The position numbers and the translations under genes were made by a program. This document shows positions 8,407 through 17,994 of a stretch of 64,000 bases of DNA, piece by piece. The DNA lies in contig NZ_JALMUV010000009.1 of NCBI RefSeq assembly GCF_023155275.1, positions 62,001 through 126,000 on the forward strand, written 5' to 3'. How positions within the stretch are numbered: the stretch's first letter is position 1; each line of letters opens with the position of its first letter. The DNA comes from Streptomyces rhizoryzae (lineage in GTDB: Bacteria; Actinomycetota; Actinomycetes; Streptomycetales; Streptomycetaceae). The notes below the pieces were generated by a model, which was not told the DNA's origin, ran no database searches, and was given only the letters and a program-made list of their open reading frames with translations.

Positions 8407-8435
8407 GGGGGCCTCCAAAGGCGGCTCTGAGCTGG

Positions 8436-8462
8436 GATATCTGACATGGGATGTCTGATATC
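8436..8462. promoter_or_regulatory. GntR/FadR operator between aldolase and regulator
   Basis: GATATCTGACAT (8436-8447), GGG, then ATGTCTGATATC (8451-8462) form a 12-3-12 inverted repeat with one mismatch. It lies 30 bases from the aldolase start and about 100 from the regulator start. This is the probable site of the adjacent FadR-type repressor. Confidence 0.75.
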
Positions 8463-8565
8463 GCGGTCACAATAGGCATGCGCGCGGGTACCGGGTCAAG
8501 GATTCCCGCGCCCGGGCGGGCCGGACGGGGTCCGGCGGGCGAGGCGCGGGCGAGGAAGAGGGGCG

Positions 8566-9255
8566 ATGGGGATGGCGCGAGGGACGATGGCCGAGGACGT
8601 CCAGGCGCGGATCAAGCAGCTGATCCTGGACCGCGGCCTGACCACGGGCGATCCGCTGCCCACCGAGGCCGAGCTGGTCGTCCTGCTCGACGTCAGCCGC
8701 AACTCCGTGCGGGAGGCGCTCAAGGCGCTCCAGGCGATGCGCATCGTGGAGATCCGGCACGGCTTCGGCACGTACGTCGGCGCGCTCGGCCTGGAGCCGT
8801 TCGTGGAGGGCGTCGCCTTCCGGGCCGCGGTCCGCCACCAGCAGGGGGAGTCCAGCCTGTACGAGCTGATGGAGGTCCGGGAGGCGCTGGAGGCGGGACT
8901 GATCGGCACGGTGGCGCGCGGGCTGCCGGAGGCGGATCTCGCCGTCCTCAAGGGGCTGGTGCAGCGGATGGCCGAGGAGGCGCGCGGCGGTGAGGTGCTC
9001 AGCGCCACCGACCGGGCCTTCCACCTCGCGCTGTACCGCTCGCTCGGCAACCACCTGCTGAGCGAGGTGCTGGACGCCTTCTGGGCGGCGCTGCGCCGGG
9101 TCCGCGAGGACCTCGCCGACGGCCGCCCCGACCCGGAGCTGACCTACCGCCAGCACCAGGAGATCGTGGACGCGCTGGAGGCGGGCGACGCCGGGCGGGC
9201 CGAGGCGGCGATGCACCGCCACTTCGACGGCATCCGGCGGCGGCTGACGCCCTGA
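8566..9255 (+). CDS. FadR-subfamily GntR transcriptional regulator (229 aa)
   Basis: The N-terminal winged helix (residues about 8-75) carries LPTEAELVVLLDVSRNSVREALKAL cut here to its sense: the GntR recognition helix is SRNSVREALK. The C-terminal all-helical FCD domain has the expected Asp/His metal and effector residues (ATDRAFHLAL, YRQHQEIVDAL). It is likely to sense a sugar acid and to repress the divergent aldolase, and probably once the transporter downstream, which is now broken. Starts MGMARGTMAE; the third Met is another possible start. It lies 259 bp before the pseudogene operon. Confidence 0.9.
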   Translation: MGMARGTMAEDVQARIKQLILDRGLTTGDPLPTEAELVVLLDVSRNSVREALKALQAMRIVEIRHGFGTYVGALGLEPFVEGVAFRAAVRHQQGESSLYELMEVREALEAGLIGTVARGLPEADLAVLKGLVQRMAEEARGGEVLSATDRAFHLALYRSLGNHLLSEVLDAFWAALRRVREDLADGRPDPELTYRQHQEIVDALEAGDAGRAEAAMHRHFDGIRRRLTP

Positions 9256-9514
9256 CGGGGCCGGGTGGCCGGGCGCGTCCCGTTCACCGGGATGTCACCC
9301 GGCGTCGGCCGGGCCGTTGCCGACCCGGAAGACCGCCAGGTGCCGTGCCTTGACGGCCCGTTGGGCGCTCCCTGTCGTCCGCAGGACGAGGGACGTCCTA
9401 CGTCCTCCCGTGGTGGGGGTGACCCGTGACCTGCGCGCTCTACGCGACCTCAGTGCCGTACCGGGCCGGGACCGGGCGGTGCGCCCGCTCCCGGATCCCC
9501 CTGGCGGAGCCGGC

Positions 9515-10778
9515 ATGACCGGGCGCGCCCGGCGGCGGCACCGCGCGCGAGGGCGCCCGCCGGCGCACGGTCCTGGGCGGGGCGGCCGCGGCCGGACTCG
9601 CCCTGGCCGGCTGCGGCGGCGCGGACGGCGGCGGCCCCCGGGAACGGCGGCGGGGCCAGCGCATCACCCTCAGCTTCTGGTCCTGGGTGCCGGGCATCGA
9701 CGCCCCGGTGGACCTGTGGAACCGCACCCACCCCGAGGTCCGGGTGCGGGTCGAGAAGGTGTCGGCGGTCAACGGCGAGCAGTACGCCAAGATGCACGCC
9801 GCGATCGCCGCGGGCAACCCGCCCGACCTGGGCCAGATCGAGTACCCGGTGCTCCCCGCGTTCCTCCTGGCCAACGGGTTGCGCGACCTCGCCCCGCCGG
9901 GCGCCGCCCGCTACCGCGACCGGTTCGCCGCCTGGCAGTGGCGGCAGGCGTGCCCGGGCCCCGGTGTCTACGCCATCCCGCAGGCCGGCGGGCCGATGGG
10001 GCTGTTCGTCCGGCAGGACCTCTTCGACCGGTGGGGGGTGCGGGTACCGCGGACCTGGGACGAGTACGCCGCCGCGCGGGAGGTCCGCCGGCACGGCGCC
10101 TGGATCGAGACCTTCGCCCCCGCCAACGGCAACCGCTTCGCGGGCCTGGCCTGGCAGGCCGGCGCCCGCTGGTACACCACCCGCGGCCACACCTGGATCG
10201 TGCACCTCGACGACCCGCCCACCCGCGCGGTCGCCGACTTTTGGGAGGCCCTGGTCCGGCAGCGGCTCGTCAAGACCGTCCCGGACCGCCGCGACGCCTG
10301 GTACAAGGACATCCAGACCGGCGCCATCCCGGCCTGGATCGGCGCCAGTTGGGGCGACGCCCTGCTGGCCGGCAACGCCCCCGGCACCCGGGGGAAGTGG
10401 CGGGCCGCCCCGCTGCCCCAGGGACGCGCTGGACTTCGCGGTCTGGCTCAACACCGCCCCGGAGTCCCTCGCCCTGCTGATCAAGAGCGGCTACGGCTTC
10501 CCCGGCGCCCGGACGGGCTACGACCTCACCGCCCTCGACGCGGACCGGGACTTCTTCGGCGGCCAGGCGTACAGCGCGGTCTTCGCCGACGCCGGGCGCA
10601 CGTGGACACCGGCTGGCGGTGGGGGCCGGGCGTGGACGCCCTCTACCAGCGCCTCGGGGACGCCTTCGGCGACGCGCTGGCCGACGGCGGCTCGTTCCGC
10701 TCGGTGCTGGCCGCGGTGCAGCGGCAGACCGTCGAGGACCTGCGCGACCGGGGCCTGGCGGCGGAGGCCGGCGCATGA
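9515..10778 (+). pseudogene. decayed sugar-binding lipoprotein of an ABC transporter
   Basis: Three frames are needed to read it. The ATG at 9515 is out of frame with the RR-containing lipoprotein signal (RRRTVLGG...LAGCGG) read from about 9561. The main solute-binding domain then runs to about 10420. There PLPQ joins directly to ALDFAVWLNT in another frame; family members have roughly 20-25 more residues here (the GNWGGS region), so this is a deletion. A one-base loss near 10600 returns to the first frame, which ends at 10778. It overlaps the next start as ATGA. These lesions look like real decay, though a sequencing error at 10600 cannot be excluded. Confidence 0.8.
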
Positions 10779-11748
10779 GGGCCGCCGCCGGGCGCCGCCC
10801 CGGCCGGGCCGCGGCCGGCTTCCTGCTGCCCTTCCTGGCCCTCTTCGCGCTCTGCTACCTCGCCCCGCTCTGCCACGCGGTGTGGACCGGCCTCCACCGC
10901 ACCCACCGCACCGGGCCGCTCGGCCAGGGCCGGCAGCAGGAGGTCTTCGCGGGCCCGGCGAACTACGCGCGGGCGCTCGCCGACGACCGGTTCCTGGCCG
11001 GCTTCGGCCGGGTGCTGCTCTTCGGCGCCGTCCAGATCCCGCTGATGACCGTCCTGGCCACCGTCCTGGCGCTGCTCCCGGAGAGCGCCGCCGCCCGCTG
11101 GACCGCCTTCTTCCGCGCCGCGTTCTTCCTGCCCTACGGGGTGCCCGGGGTGATCGCCTCGATCCTGTGGGGCTTCCTCTACGTGCCCGGCCTCAGCCCG
11201 CTCGTCCACCTTGCCCGGGCGGCCGGTCGGCAGGTCGACTTCCTCTCCCGCGGCAGCGTGCTGTGGTCCCTCGCCAACATCGCCGTCCGGCAGTTCACCG
11301 GCTACACCGTGCTGGTACCGGTCGCCCAGCTGAAGTCCGTCCCGGCCGAGCTGTACGAGGCGGCGCGGCTCGACGGGGTGAACGCCCGGCAGGTGGCCCG
11401 GCACGTCCAACTGCCGCCGCTCCGCCCGGCGCTGGTGCTCACCACCGTCTTCAGCATCATCGGCACCCTCCAGCTGTTCGCCGAGCCGATGGTGCTGCGC
11501 CCGCTCACCTCCGCTTCGTGCACATCTGGAACAACTACTTCCTGCCGCTGGTGATGCTCTCCGACTCCCGGCTCCACCCGGTCCAGTTGGGGCTGACCAC
11601 CTGGCTCGGCTACGCCGACCGGCAGCCGGTGCTCTACCAGTACACGGTCGGCGGCGCGCTGCTGTCCGTCCTGCCGCTGATGGTGCTGATGGCCGTCCTC
11701 CAGCGGTACGGGCGCACCGGGCTGACCGACGGCGGGGTCAAGGCGTGA
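10775..11748 (+). pseudogene. fused remnant of two ABC sugar permeases (MalF-type head, MalG-type tail)
   Basis: From ATG 10775 about 244 codons read as a MalF-type permease, including the EAA loop ELYEAARLDGVNARQVARHV. At about 11505-11513 the frame changes and the next 80 codons (RFVHIWNNYFLPLVML to GLTDGGVKA) are the C-terminus of a MalG-type permease. The end of the first gene and the first two thirds of the second are absent, about 0.8 kb, consistent with one deletion. Neither half can make a working permease. No ATPase gene is present, as usual where MsiK serves. Confidence 0.8.
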
Positions 11749-11774
11749 CCGCACGGCGGCCCCCGCCCCGGGCG

Positions 11775-11791
11775 TGACAGTATCGCTGTCA
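11775..11791 (+). promoter_or_regulatory. palindrome overlapping a probable leaderless promoter of npdG
   Basis: TGACAG-TATCG-CTGTCA is a perfect 6-5-6 inverted repeat whose last base is the A of the npdG start codon. CAGTAT (11778-11783) could be the -10 box, placing transcription start at or near the ATG. No ribosome site is visible. Confidence 0.45.
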
Positions 11792-12546
11792 TGACTTCTT
11801 CCGACGCTGCTGCGACCCCGCCCGCCTCCTCGCCGGCCGCCCCGGCCGACGCCGCCAAGCCGGCCGCCAAGGACCCCTGGGACCTCCCCGACGTCTCCGG
11901 GCTGGTGATCGGCGTCCTGGGCGGCACCGGCGACCAGGGCCGCGGGCTGGCCTACCGGTTCGCCCAGGCCGGCCACAAGGTGATCATCGGCTCCCGGGCC
12001 GAGGAGCGGGCGCGGGCCGCCGCCGCCGACCCCCAGCTGGGCGGCCTGGGCGTCGAGGGCGCCGCCAACGCCGACTGCGCCCGGCGCAGCGACGCGGTGA
12101 TCGTCGCGGTGCCCTGGGAGGGCCACGCCAAGACCCTCCAGGCGCTCCGCGAGGAGCTGGCCGGCAAGCTCGTCATCGACTGCGTCAACCCGCTCGGCTT
12201 CGACAAGAAGGGCGCCTACGCGCTGAAGCCGGCGGAGGGCAGCGCCGCCGAGCAGGCCGCCGCCCTGCTGCCGGAGTCCCGGGTCACCGCCGCCTTCCAC
12301 CACCTCTCCGCGGTCCTGCTCCAGGACCCGGAGGTCGCCGAGATCGACACCGACGTGATGGTGCTGGGCGAGCGCCGCGCCGACACCGACACCGTCCAGG
12401 CGCTGGCCGCCCGCATCCCCGGGATGCGCGGGGTCTTCGCCGGCCGGCTGCGCAACGCCCACCAGGTCGAGTCCCTGGTCGCCAACCTGATCTCGGTCAA
12501 CCGCCGCTACAAGGCGCACGCCGGGCTGCGGGTCACCGACGTCTGA
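11791..12546 (+). CDS. npdG: NADPH:F420 oxidoreductase (251 aa)
   Basis: Transfers hydride between NADPH and coenzyme F420. After an Ala/Pro-rich N-terminal extension of about 30 residues, a Rossmann motif (VIGVLGGTGDQGRGLAYRFA) begins near residue 32. The family sequences VIVAVPWEGH, VIDCVNPLGF and AAFHHLSAVLL follow. Length is slightly above the archaeal enzyme because of the extension. It provides reduced F420 for redox enzymes, including those in antibiotic pathways. It is transcribed alone, and its start overlaps a palindrome. Confidence 0.92.
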   Translation: MTSSDAAATPPASSPAAPADAAKPAAKDPWDLPDVSGLVIGVLGGTGDQGRGLAYRFAQAGHKVIIGSRAEERARAAAADPQLGGLGVEGAANADCARRSDAVIVAVPWEGHAKTLQALREELAGKLVIDCVNPLGFDKKGAYALKPAEGSAAEQAAALLPESRVTAAFHHLSAVLLQDPEVAEIDTDVMVLGERRADTDTVQALAARIPGMRGVFAGRLRNAHQVESLVANLISVNRRYKAHAGLRVTDV

Positions 12547-12654
12547 GCCGCGGCGGCGGACCCGGACACCCGGAGCGGGGGAGGGGGCGGCGGGGGCGCC
12601 GCGGGCATAAGGGACACTGGGAGGCGACCGCACGACCCGACAGGAGCCGACCCC

Positions 12655-12873
12655 ATGCCCTCCTTGCCCCCGCCCGGACCGGACCGGCGCCTCGCCGTCC
12701 TCGCCCTCGCCGTCTGCGTGCTCGCCGTCGCCGCGGCGGTGGTGTCCTTCGTCGAGGGCAGCTTCGTCGGCATCGTCTGGGTGCTGCTGGCCGGCATCTC
12801 CAGCAACATGGCGTGGTTCTACGTCCGCAAGGCCAAGCTGGAGCGGGCCCGCCGCGCGGCCGCCGCCGGCTGA
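12655..12873 (+). CDS. small membrane protein with two transmembrane helices (72 aa)
   Basis: After a short PPPGPDRR leader there are two hydrophobic helices (residues about 13-33 and 37-55), then a basic cytoplasmic tail (YVRKAKLERARRAAAAG). AGGAG lies 8 bases upstream of ATG. The positive tail predicts a cytoplasmic C-terminus. It is of a type conserved in streptomycetes, function unknown. It is convergent with the site-2 protease gene, with an 18-bp gap. Confidence 0.75.
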   Translation: MPSLPPPGPDRRLAVLALAVCVLAVAAAVVSFVEGSFVGIVWVLLAGISSNMAWFYVRKAKLERARRAAAAG

Positions 12874-12890
12874 CGCCCCGGCGCGCCCGG

Positions 12891-13676
12891 CTACAACTGC
12901 GGGCCGCCCTCCCAGAAGCGGAAGAGCTCCCGGCCCAGCGAGGTGTCCAGGGCCGGGACGCCCAGTCCGGCCAGCACGGAGCGCACCAGCGAGAAGAACG
13001 CGTCGCCGACCTCCGGCGTCCACAGCAGCACGAACACCGCCAGCAGCCCGAACGGCGCGAGCGGCGCCACCTGCCGCCGGACGCCCTCCGGCAGCCACGG
13101 CGCCAGCACGCCGTAGCCGTCCAGGCCCGGCACCGGCAGGAAGTTCAGGAGGGCCGCGGTCACCTGGAGCAGCGCCAGGAACGCCAGCGCGGACCGGAAC
13201 GCGAGGGGGACGCCGTCCGTCGCGTGGAGCCAGAACGGCGCGCTGACCACCACCGCGAACAGCACGTTGGTCAGCGGCCCGGCCGCCGACACCAGGCTGT
13301 GCCGCACCCGGCCCGGGATCCGGTCGCGCTCGATGAACACCGCGCCGCCCGGCAGCCCGATCCCGCCCATGAGCAGGAACAGCACCGGCAGCACGACGCT
13401 GAGCAGGGCGTGCGAGTAGACGAACGGGTTGAGGCTGAGGTAGCCCTTCGCGCCGACCGTGTGGTCCCCGGCGTGCAGGGCGGTGCGGGCGTGCGCGTAC
13501 TCGTGCAGGCACAGCGACACCACCCACCCGGACGTGACGAACAGGAACACCGCGATCCCGGCCCGCGCGGCCAGGGCGCCGCTCCACACGGCCCAGCCGG
13601 AGACCGCCAGCACGGCGGTGAGCGCGAGGAAGACCGGGCTGACACGGCGGTCGGTGCGCGGGAGGGCGGTGGTCAT
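12891..13676 (-). CDS. site-2 protease-family (M50) membrane metalloprotease (261 aa)
   Basis: A polytopic membrane protein with the zinc-binding HEYAH at residues 58-62 in a hydrophobic helix. The second-ligand region reads LLNFLPVPGLDGYG, matching the NPxPGxDG motif of short S2P enzymes (the usual Asn-Pro is shifted, Asp retained). No PDZ or CBS domain is present, so it is the minimal form. Members cleave membrane-embedded substrates such as anti-sigma factors; the substrate here is unknown. ATG at 13676 is chosen because the hydrophobic core begins soon after. It is divergent from the AfsR-like gene. Confidence 0.85.
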   Translation of the reverse strand: MTTALPRTDRRVSPVFLALTAVLAVSGWAVWSGALAARAGIAVFLFVTSGWVVSLCLHEYAHARTALHAGDHTVGAKGYLSLNPFVYSHALLSVVLPVLFLLMGGIGLPGGAVFIERDRIPGRVRHSLVSAAGPLTNVLFAVVVSAPFWLHATDGVPLAFRSALAFLALLQVTAALLNFLPVPGLDGYGVLAPWLPEGVRRQVAPLAPFGLLAVFVLLWTPEVGDAFFSLVRSVLAGLGVPALDTSLGRELFRFWEGGPQL

Positions 13677-13775
13677 CGCGGCGGGGCTCCAGGTGCTCGG
13701 GGGCGCGGGATACGCCCGTACCCGGAAACGCCGCTCGGTACGCCGGGAGTTCCGCCGGTGCCGGACAATGGGCCG

Positions 13776-16700
13776 GTGCGTTACGGAATTCTCGGCACCA
13801 CCCGGGCCGGCCGCGCCGACGGCACCCCCGTCGCGCTCGGCGGCGCCCGGCTGCGCGCCCTGCTCGCCGCGCTCGCGCTGCGGCCCGGCCGGGCGCTGTC
13901 CGCGGACGCCCTGATCGCCGACGTCTGGGGGATGGACCCGCCGGCCGACGCGCCCGGAGCCCTCCAGGCGCTGGTCGGCCGGCTGCGCCGGGCCCTGGGC
14001 CGCGCCGCGATCGCCTCCGCCGACGGCGGCTACCTGCTGTGCGCCGAGCCGGACGCGGTGGACCTGTACCGCTTCGAGCGGCTGGCGGCGGAGGGCGGCC
14101 GGGCGCTGGACGCCGCCGAGCCGGCCCGGGCCGCGGCGCTGCTGGACGAGGCGCTGGGCCTGTGGCGCGGCCCGGCGCTGGCCGACCTGCCGGACGCCCT
14201 GGCCGAGGCGGCCCGCGCCGAGAGCCGCCGGCTGGACGCCCAGCGCCACCGCCTCGCCGCCGACCTCGCGCTCGGGCGGGCCGACCGGGCGCTGCCCACC
14301 CTGGCCGCGCTCTGCCAGGACCACCCGCTGGACGAGCCCCTCCAGGCGCTGCGGTTGCGCGCCCTGCGGGCCGCCGGCCGGACCGCCGAGGCGCTGGCCG
14401 CGTACGAGGGGATACGCGCCGGTCTCGCCGAGCGCCTGGGCGCCGACCCGGGTCCGGAGCTGCGCGCCCTGCACGCCGAGCTGCTGCGGCCGGACCTGCC
14501 CGGCGGCCCGGACCTGCCCGGCGGCCCGGACCTCCCGGCGGCGCCCGCCCCCGCCCCGCCGCCGGCCGCCGTGCCCGCCCGGCCCGGCAACCTCCCGGCC
14601 CGGCTCACCTCGTTCGTCGGCCGGGAGCAGGATCTGGCCGCGCTCCGCGCCGACCTGGCCGCGCACCGGCTGGTGACGCTGCTGGGCCCGGGCGGCGCCG
14701 GCAAGACCCGGCTGTCGCAGGAGGGCGCCGAGAGCGCCGCGGCGGCGCGGCCGGACGCCTGGCCGCACGGCGTCTGGCTGGCCGAGCTGGCCCCGGTGGA
14801 CGACCCGCGGACCGTCCCGGAGGCGGTGCTGACCGCGCTCGGGGCGCGCGAGACGGTGGTCCGCGGCAGCACCGCCGAGGGGCTGCGGGCCGCCTCCGAC
14901 GCCGCCGCCCGCGACCCGTACGCCCGGCTCGCCGAGCACTGCGCCGGCCGCCGGATGCTGCTGGTGCTGGACAACTGCGAGCATGTGATCGGCGCCGCCG
15001 CGGAGCTGACCGAGCGGCTGCTGACCGCCTGCCCGGGCGTGACGGTCCTGGCCACCAGCCGGGAGCCGCTGGCCGTACCGGGCGAGGTGGTGCGGCCGGT
15101 GGAGCCGCTGCCCGAGCCGGTGGCGCTGCGGCTGCTCGCCGAGCGGGGGGCCGCCGCCCGCCCCGGCTTCCGGACCGACGCCGATGAGGGGACCGCCGCG
15201 GCCTGCGCGGAGATCTGCCGCCGGCTGGACGGCCTGCCGCTGGCCCTGGAACTCGCCGCCGCCCGGCTCCGCATGATGACGCCCCGTCAGATCGCGGACC
15301 GGCTCGACGACCGCTTTCGGCTGCTGACCAGCGGCAGCCGCACGCTCCTGCCGCGCCAGCAGACCCTGCGCGCGGTGGTGGACTGGTCCTGGGACCTCAC
15401 CGGCGAGCCCGAACGGGCCGTGCTGCGGCGGCTGTCGGTCTTCGCCGGCGGCTGCGACCTGGCCGCCGCCGAGGAGGTCTGCGCCGGCGACGGCGTCGCG
15501 CCGTACGAGGTCGCCGGACTGCTCGGCTCGCTGGTCGACAAGTCGCTGGTGGTGGCCGCCCCGGCCGGCACCGGGGCGCAGATGCGCTACCGGCTGCTGG
15601 AGACGGTGGCCGAGTACGCCGGGGAGCGGCTGGACGAGGCCGGCGAGCGGGCCGCCGCCGAACGCCGCCACCTGGCCGCCTACCGCGAACTGGCCCGCAC
15701 CACCGACCCGTTGCTGCGCGGCGCCGGGCAGCGCGCCGCGATCGACCGGCTGGAGCTGGAGCACGACAACCTGCGCACCGCGCTGCGCCGGGCCCTCGCC
15801 GCCGGGGACGAGCAGGAGGCGCTGTGCCTGGTGCTCTCCCTCCAGTGGTTCTGGTCGCTGCGCGACCACAGCGGCGACACCCGCACCTGGGCCCCGGCCG
15901 CCGCCGCGCTCGGCCCCAACCCCTTCGCCCACCCCGTCGAACCGGCCCCCGACCTGTATGAGCGGCCCATCGACGCGCCCCCGCCGATGCCGCCCGAGCA
16001 GCTGCTGGAGGCCCGCCGGGAGGTCCGCCTGGTGGCGCTCTCCAGCCAGGACAGCGACCTGGAGGCGTTGCGCAGCCCCCGCGTGCAGGAGGAGCTGGCC
16101 GGCGCGATGGCCGCCTACCGGGGCGGGATGCCGCAGCTGTGCAAGGTGCCCGGGGTGCTGTGGTACTTCGCGGCGATGATCAACGGCCGGTGGGAGGAGC
16201 TGGCGGAGCTGGTCGACGGCGCGGTCGCCGCCTGCCGCGGCTTCGGTTACGAGTGGGAGCTGGCCTACGCCCTCCAGATGCGCTCCAAGCTCCTCAACGA
16301 CCGCCCCGGCGGGCTGGACCTGGCCGCCCGGGACGCCGACGAGGCGCTGGGCGTCTTCCTGCGGCTGGGCGACTCCTGGGGCGCCGCCGAGGCACTGGCC
16401 GGACGCGGCGAGACCGCCGAGAAGCGCGGCGACTACGACAGCGCGGCCCGCGACATCCGGGCCGCCATGGTGCACGCCGAGGAGCTGGGCGCGCACGGCC
16501 AGGCGCTGCTGCTGCGGGCCCGGCTGGGCGCCGTCATGGTCGAGGCCGGCCGGGCGGACGAGGGCGAGCGGATGCTGCGCGAGGTGCTGGCCGAGGCGGA
16601 GGGCCGCAACAGCGGCCGGGACGCGGTGGCCTTCACCCGGATGGCGCTCGCCATGGCGCTGACGCTGGCCGGGCGCAGCCAGGAGGCCCGCCGTGAACTC

Positions 16701-17135
16701 CTCGCGGTCCGCGCCGCGTTCGCCGCCCGCGGCCCGGGCCTCTTCCTCGGGCTGCTGGACGCCTCGCTGGTCTCGCTGGACGTGGACGAGGGGTGCGGCG
16801 GCCCGGACCTGCTGCCGCGGATGCGCCGGGCGCTGGAGTTGACCCGGGACCCGCTGGCCACGCTGGTCGCGCCGGACCTGCCGGTGACGCAGCTGCTCAC
16901 CGGCGCCCGGGTGCTGCTGGCGGTGCGCGGCGCGGACGCGGCGCGGGACGCGGCCCGGCTGATCGGCGCCTACGACGCGCTGCGGACGGTGGCGCAGGTC
17001 GCGCCGCGGATCGTGCGCGCGGACCGGGCACGGACCGAGGCGGCGGCCCGGGAGCTGCTGGCCGGGCCGGACTTCGCGGCGGCCCTGGCCGAGGGCGGCG
17101 CGCTCTCGCTGGACGAGGCCGCCGCCCTCCTCTGA
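13776..17135 (+). CDS. AfsR/SARP-family regulator with NB-ARC ATPase domain (about 1119 aa)
   Basis: Residues 1-95 form an OmpR-like winged helix (RYGILGT...LRALLAALALRPGRALSADAL), followed by the BTAD domain to about residue 245, the SARP signature. A linker with PDLPGG repeats precedes the NTPase: Walker A LLGPGGAGKT near residue 300 and Walker B LLVLDNCEH. The rest is helical, TPR-like. Large regulators of this kind activate secondary-metabolite or morphological genes on binding ATP. No biosynthetic cluster is adjacent. Start taken as GTG 13776 (protein MRYGILGT); GTG 13758 adds six residues. Confidence 0.9.
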   Translation: MRYGILGTTRAGRADGTPVALGGARLRALLAALALRPGRALSADALIADVWGMDPPADAPGALQALVGRLRRALGRAAIASADGGYLLCAEPDAVDLYRFERLAAEGGRALDAAEPARAAALLDEALGLWRGPALADLPDALAEAARAESRRLDAQRHRLAADLALGRADRALPTLAALCQDHPLDEPLQALRLRALRAAGRTAEALAAYEGIRAGLAERLGADPGPELRALHAELLRPDLPGGPDLPGGPDLPAAPAPAPPPAAVPARPGNLPARLTSFVGREQDLAALRADLAAHRLVTLLGPGGAGKTRLSQEGAESAAAARPDAWPHGVWLAELAPVDDPRTVPEAVLTALGARETVVRGSTAEGLRAASDAAARDPYARLAEHCAGRRMLLVLDNCEHVIGAAAELTERLLTACPGVTVLATSREPLAVPGEVVRPVEPLPEPVALRLLAERGAAARPGFRTDADEGTAAACAEICRRLDGLPLALELAAARLRMMTPRQIADRLDDRFRLLTSGSRTLLPRQQTLRAVVDWSWDLTGEPERAVLRRLSVFAGGCDLAAAEEVCAGDGVAPYEVAGLLGSLVDKSLVVAAPAGTGAQMRYRLLETVAEYAGERLDEAGERAAAERRHLAAYRELARTTDPLLRGAGQRAAIDRLELEHDNLRTALRRALAAGDEQEALCLVLSLQWFWSLRDHSGDTRTWAPAAAALGPNPFAHPVEPAPDLYERPIDAPPPMPPEQLLEARREVRLVALSSQDSDLEALRSPRVQEELAGAMAAYRGGMPQLCKVPGVLWYFAAMINGRWEELAELVDGAVAACRGFGYEWELAYALQMRSKLLNDRPGGLDLAARDADEALGVFLRLGDSWGAAEALAGRGETAEKRGDYDSAARDIRAAMVHAEELGAHGQALLLRARLGAVMVEAGRADEGERMLREVLAEAEGRNSGRDAVAFTRMALAMALTLAGRSQEARRELLAVRAAFAARGPGLFLGLLDASLVSLDVDEGCGGPDLLPRMRRALELTRDPLATLVAPDLPVTQLLTGARVLLAVRGADAARDAARLIGAYDALRTVAQVAPRIVRADRARTEAAARELLAGPDFAAALAEGGALSLDEAAALL

Positions 17136-17153
17136 CGCGCCGGGCGGGCGGTG

Positions 17154-17184
17154 ACCGCCCGCGGGGAGGCCCCCCGCGGGCGGT
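17154..17184. terminator. bidirectional hairpin between convergent genes
   Basis: A 13-bp perfect stem (17154-17166 with 17172-17184) with a 5-base loop sits between the AfsR-like stop (17135) and the permease stop (17188). It probably ends both transcripts. Confidence 0.75.
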
Positions 17185-17187
17185 GCG

Positions 17188-17994
17188 TCAGGTCTTGGAG
17201 CGGAACTTCCGTACCGCCAGCGGCATGGTGACGGCGGTGATGACGACCGTCCAGACGAGCGTGATCAGCACCGGATGGGCCACCGCGCCATGGCCGTTGA
17301 TCAGTGCGCGGGCCGCGTCGGCGAGGTTGGACAGCGGGTTGATCCGGGTGAAGCCCTCCAGCCAGCCGGGCATCGACGCGGTCGGCGCGAAGATCGACGA
17401 GCCGAACTGGAGCGGCATCAGCACCAGCATCGCCAGCCCCTGCACCGCCTGCGGCGTCCGCACGCTCAGCCCCAGCAGGACGAAGATCCACATCAGCGCG
17501 GCGCCGAACACCGTGGACAGCGCCACCGCGCCGGCCAGCGCCACCAGCGAGCCGCGGATCTCCAGGCCCAGCAGCAGCCCCATCCCCAGCAGGATCGCGG
17601 TGGCCAGCAGCATCCGGCCGAGCTCCACCACGATCTTGGCGATCAGGACCGAGGAGCGGGCGATCGGCATCGTCCGGAAGCGGTCCATCACCCCCTTGCG
17701 GAAGTCCTCGTTGACGCCGCTGCCCACCGCCATGGCGATGTTCATGCCCATCATCGCCATCATGCCGGGCACCAGGTACTGGACGTACGTCTGCTGGTCG
17801 CCGGCGATCGCGCCGCCGAAGACGTAGACGAACAGCAGGATGAACACGACGGGCATCAGCAGCGCGTCGAACAGGGTCTCAGGGTCGTGCCTGATCTGCA
17901 TCAGGTTGCGCCGGGCCAGCGCGCCGATGTGCCGGAGGTTGGCCCGCAGGCCGATCCGCCCCTCGCCGGCGGCCGGGATGGTCGCGGTGCTCAT
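17188..17994 (-). CDS. ABC-2 type exporter permease, DrrB-like (268 aa)
   Basis: An inner-membrane permease with about six hydrophobic helices and the ABC-2 features KGVMDRFRTMPIARSSVL (coupling region) and a conserved hydrophobic domain ending LADAARALINGHGAV. Together with the overlapping ATPase gene upstream (ATGA junction at 17991-17994) it forms a two-component exporter of the daunorubicin-resistance (DrrAB) type. Such pairs export drugs, lipids or peptides. The substrate cannot be told. It ends at a strong bidirectional hairpin. Confidence 0.9.
   Translation of the reverse strand: MSTATIPAAGEGRIGLRANLRHIGALARRNLMQIRHDPETLFDALLMPVVFILLFVYVFGGAIAGDQQTYVQYLVPGMMAMMGMNIAMAVGSGVNEDFRKGVMDRFRTMPIARSSVLIAKIVVELGRMLLATAILLGMGLLLGLEIRGSLVALAGAVALSTVFGAALMWIFVLLGLSVRTPQAVQGLAMLVLMPLQFGSSIFAPTASMPGWLEGFTRINPLSNLADAARALINGHGAVAHPVLITLVWTVVITAVTMPLAVRKFRSKT

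Noticed and set aside
12891..16496. A 1201-codon minus-strand frame opposite the AfsR-like gene
   Set aside because: Only the part up to 13676 is the real site-2 protease. The rest is a shadow of the SARP gene with Gly/Gln/Pro-rich sequence.
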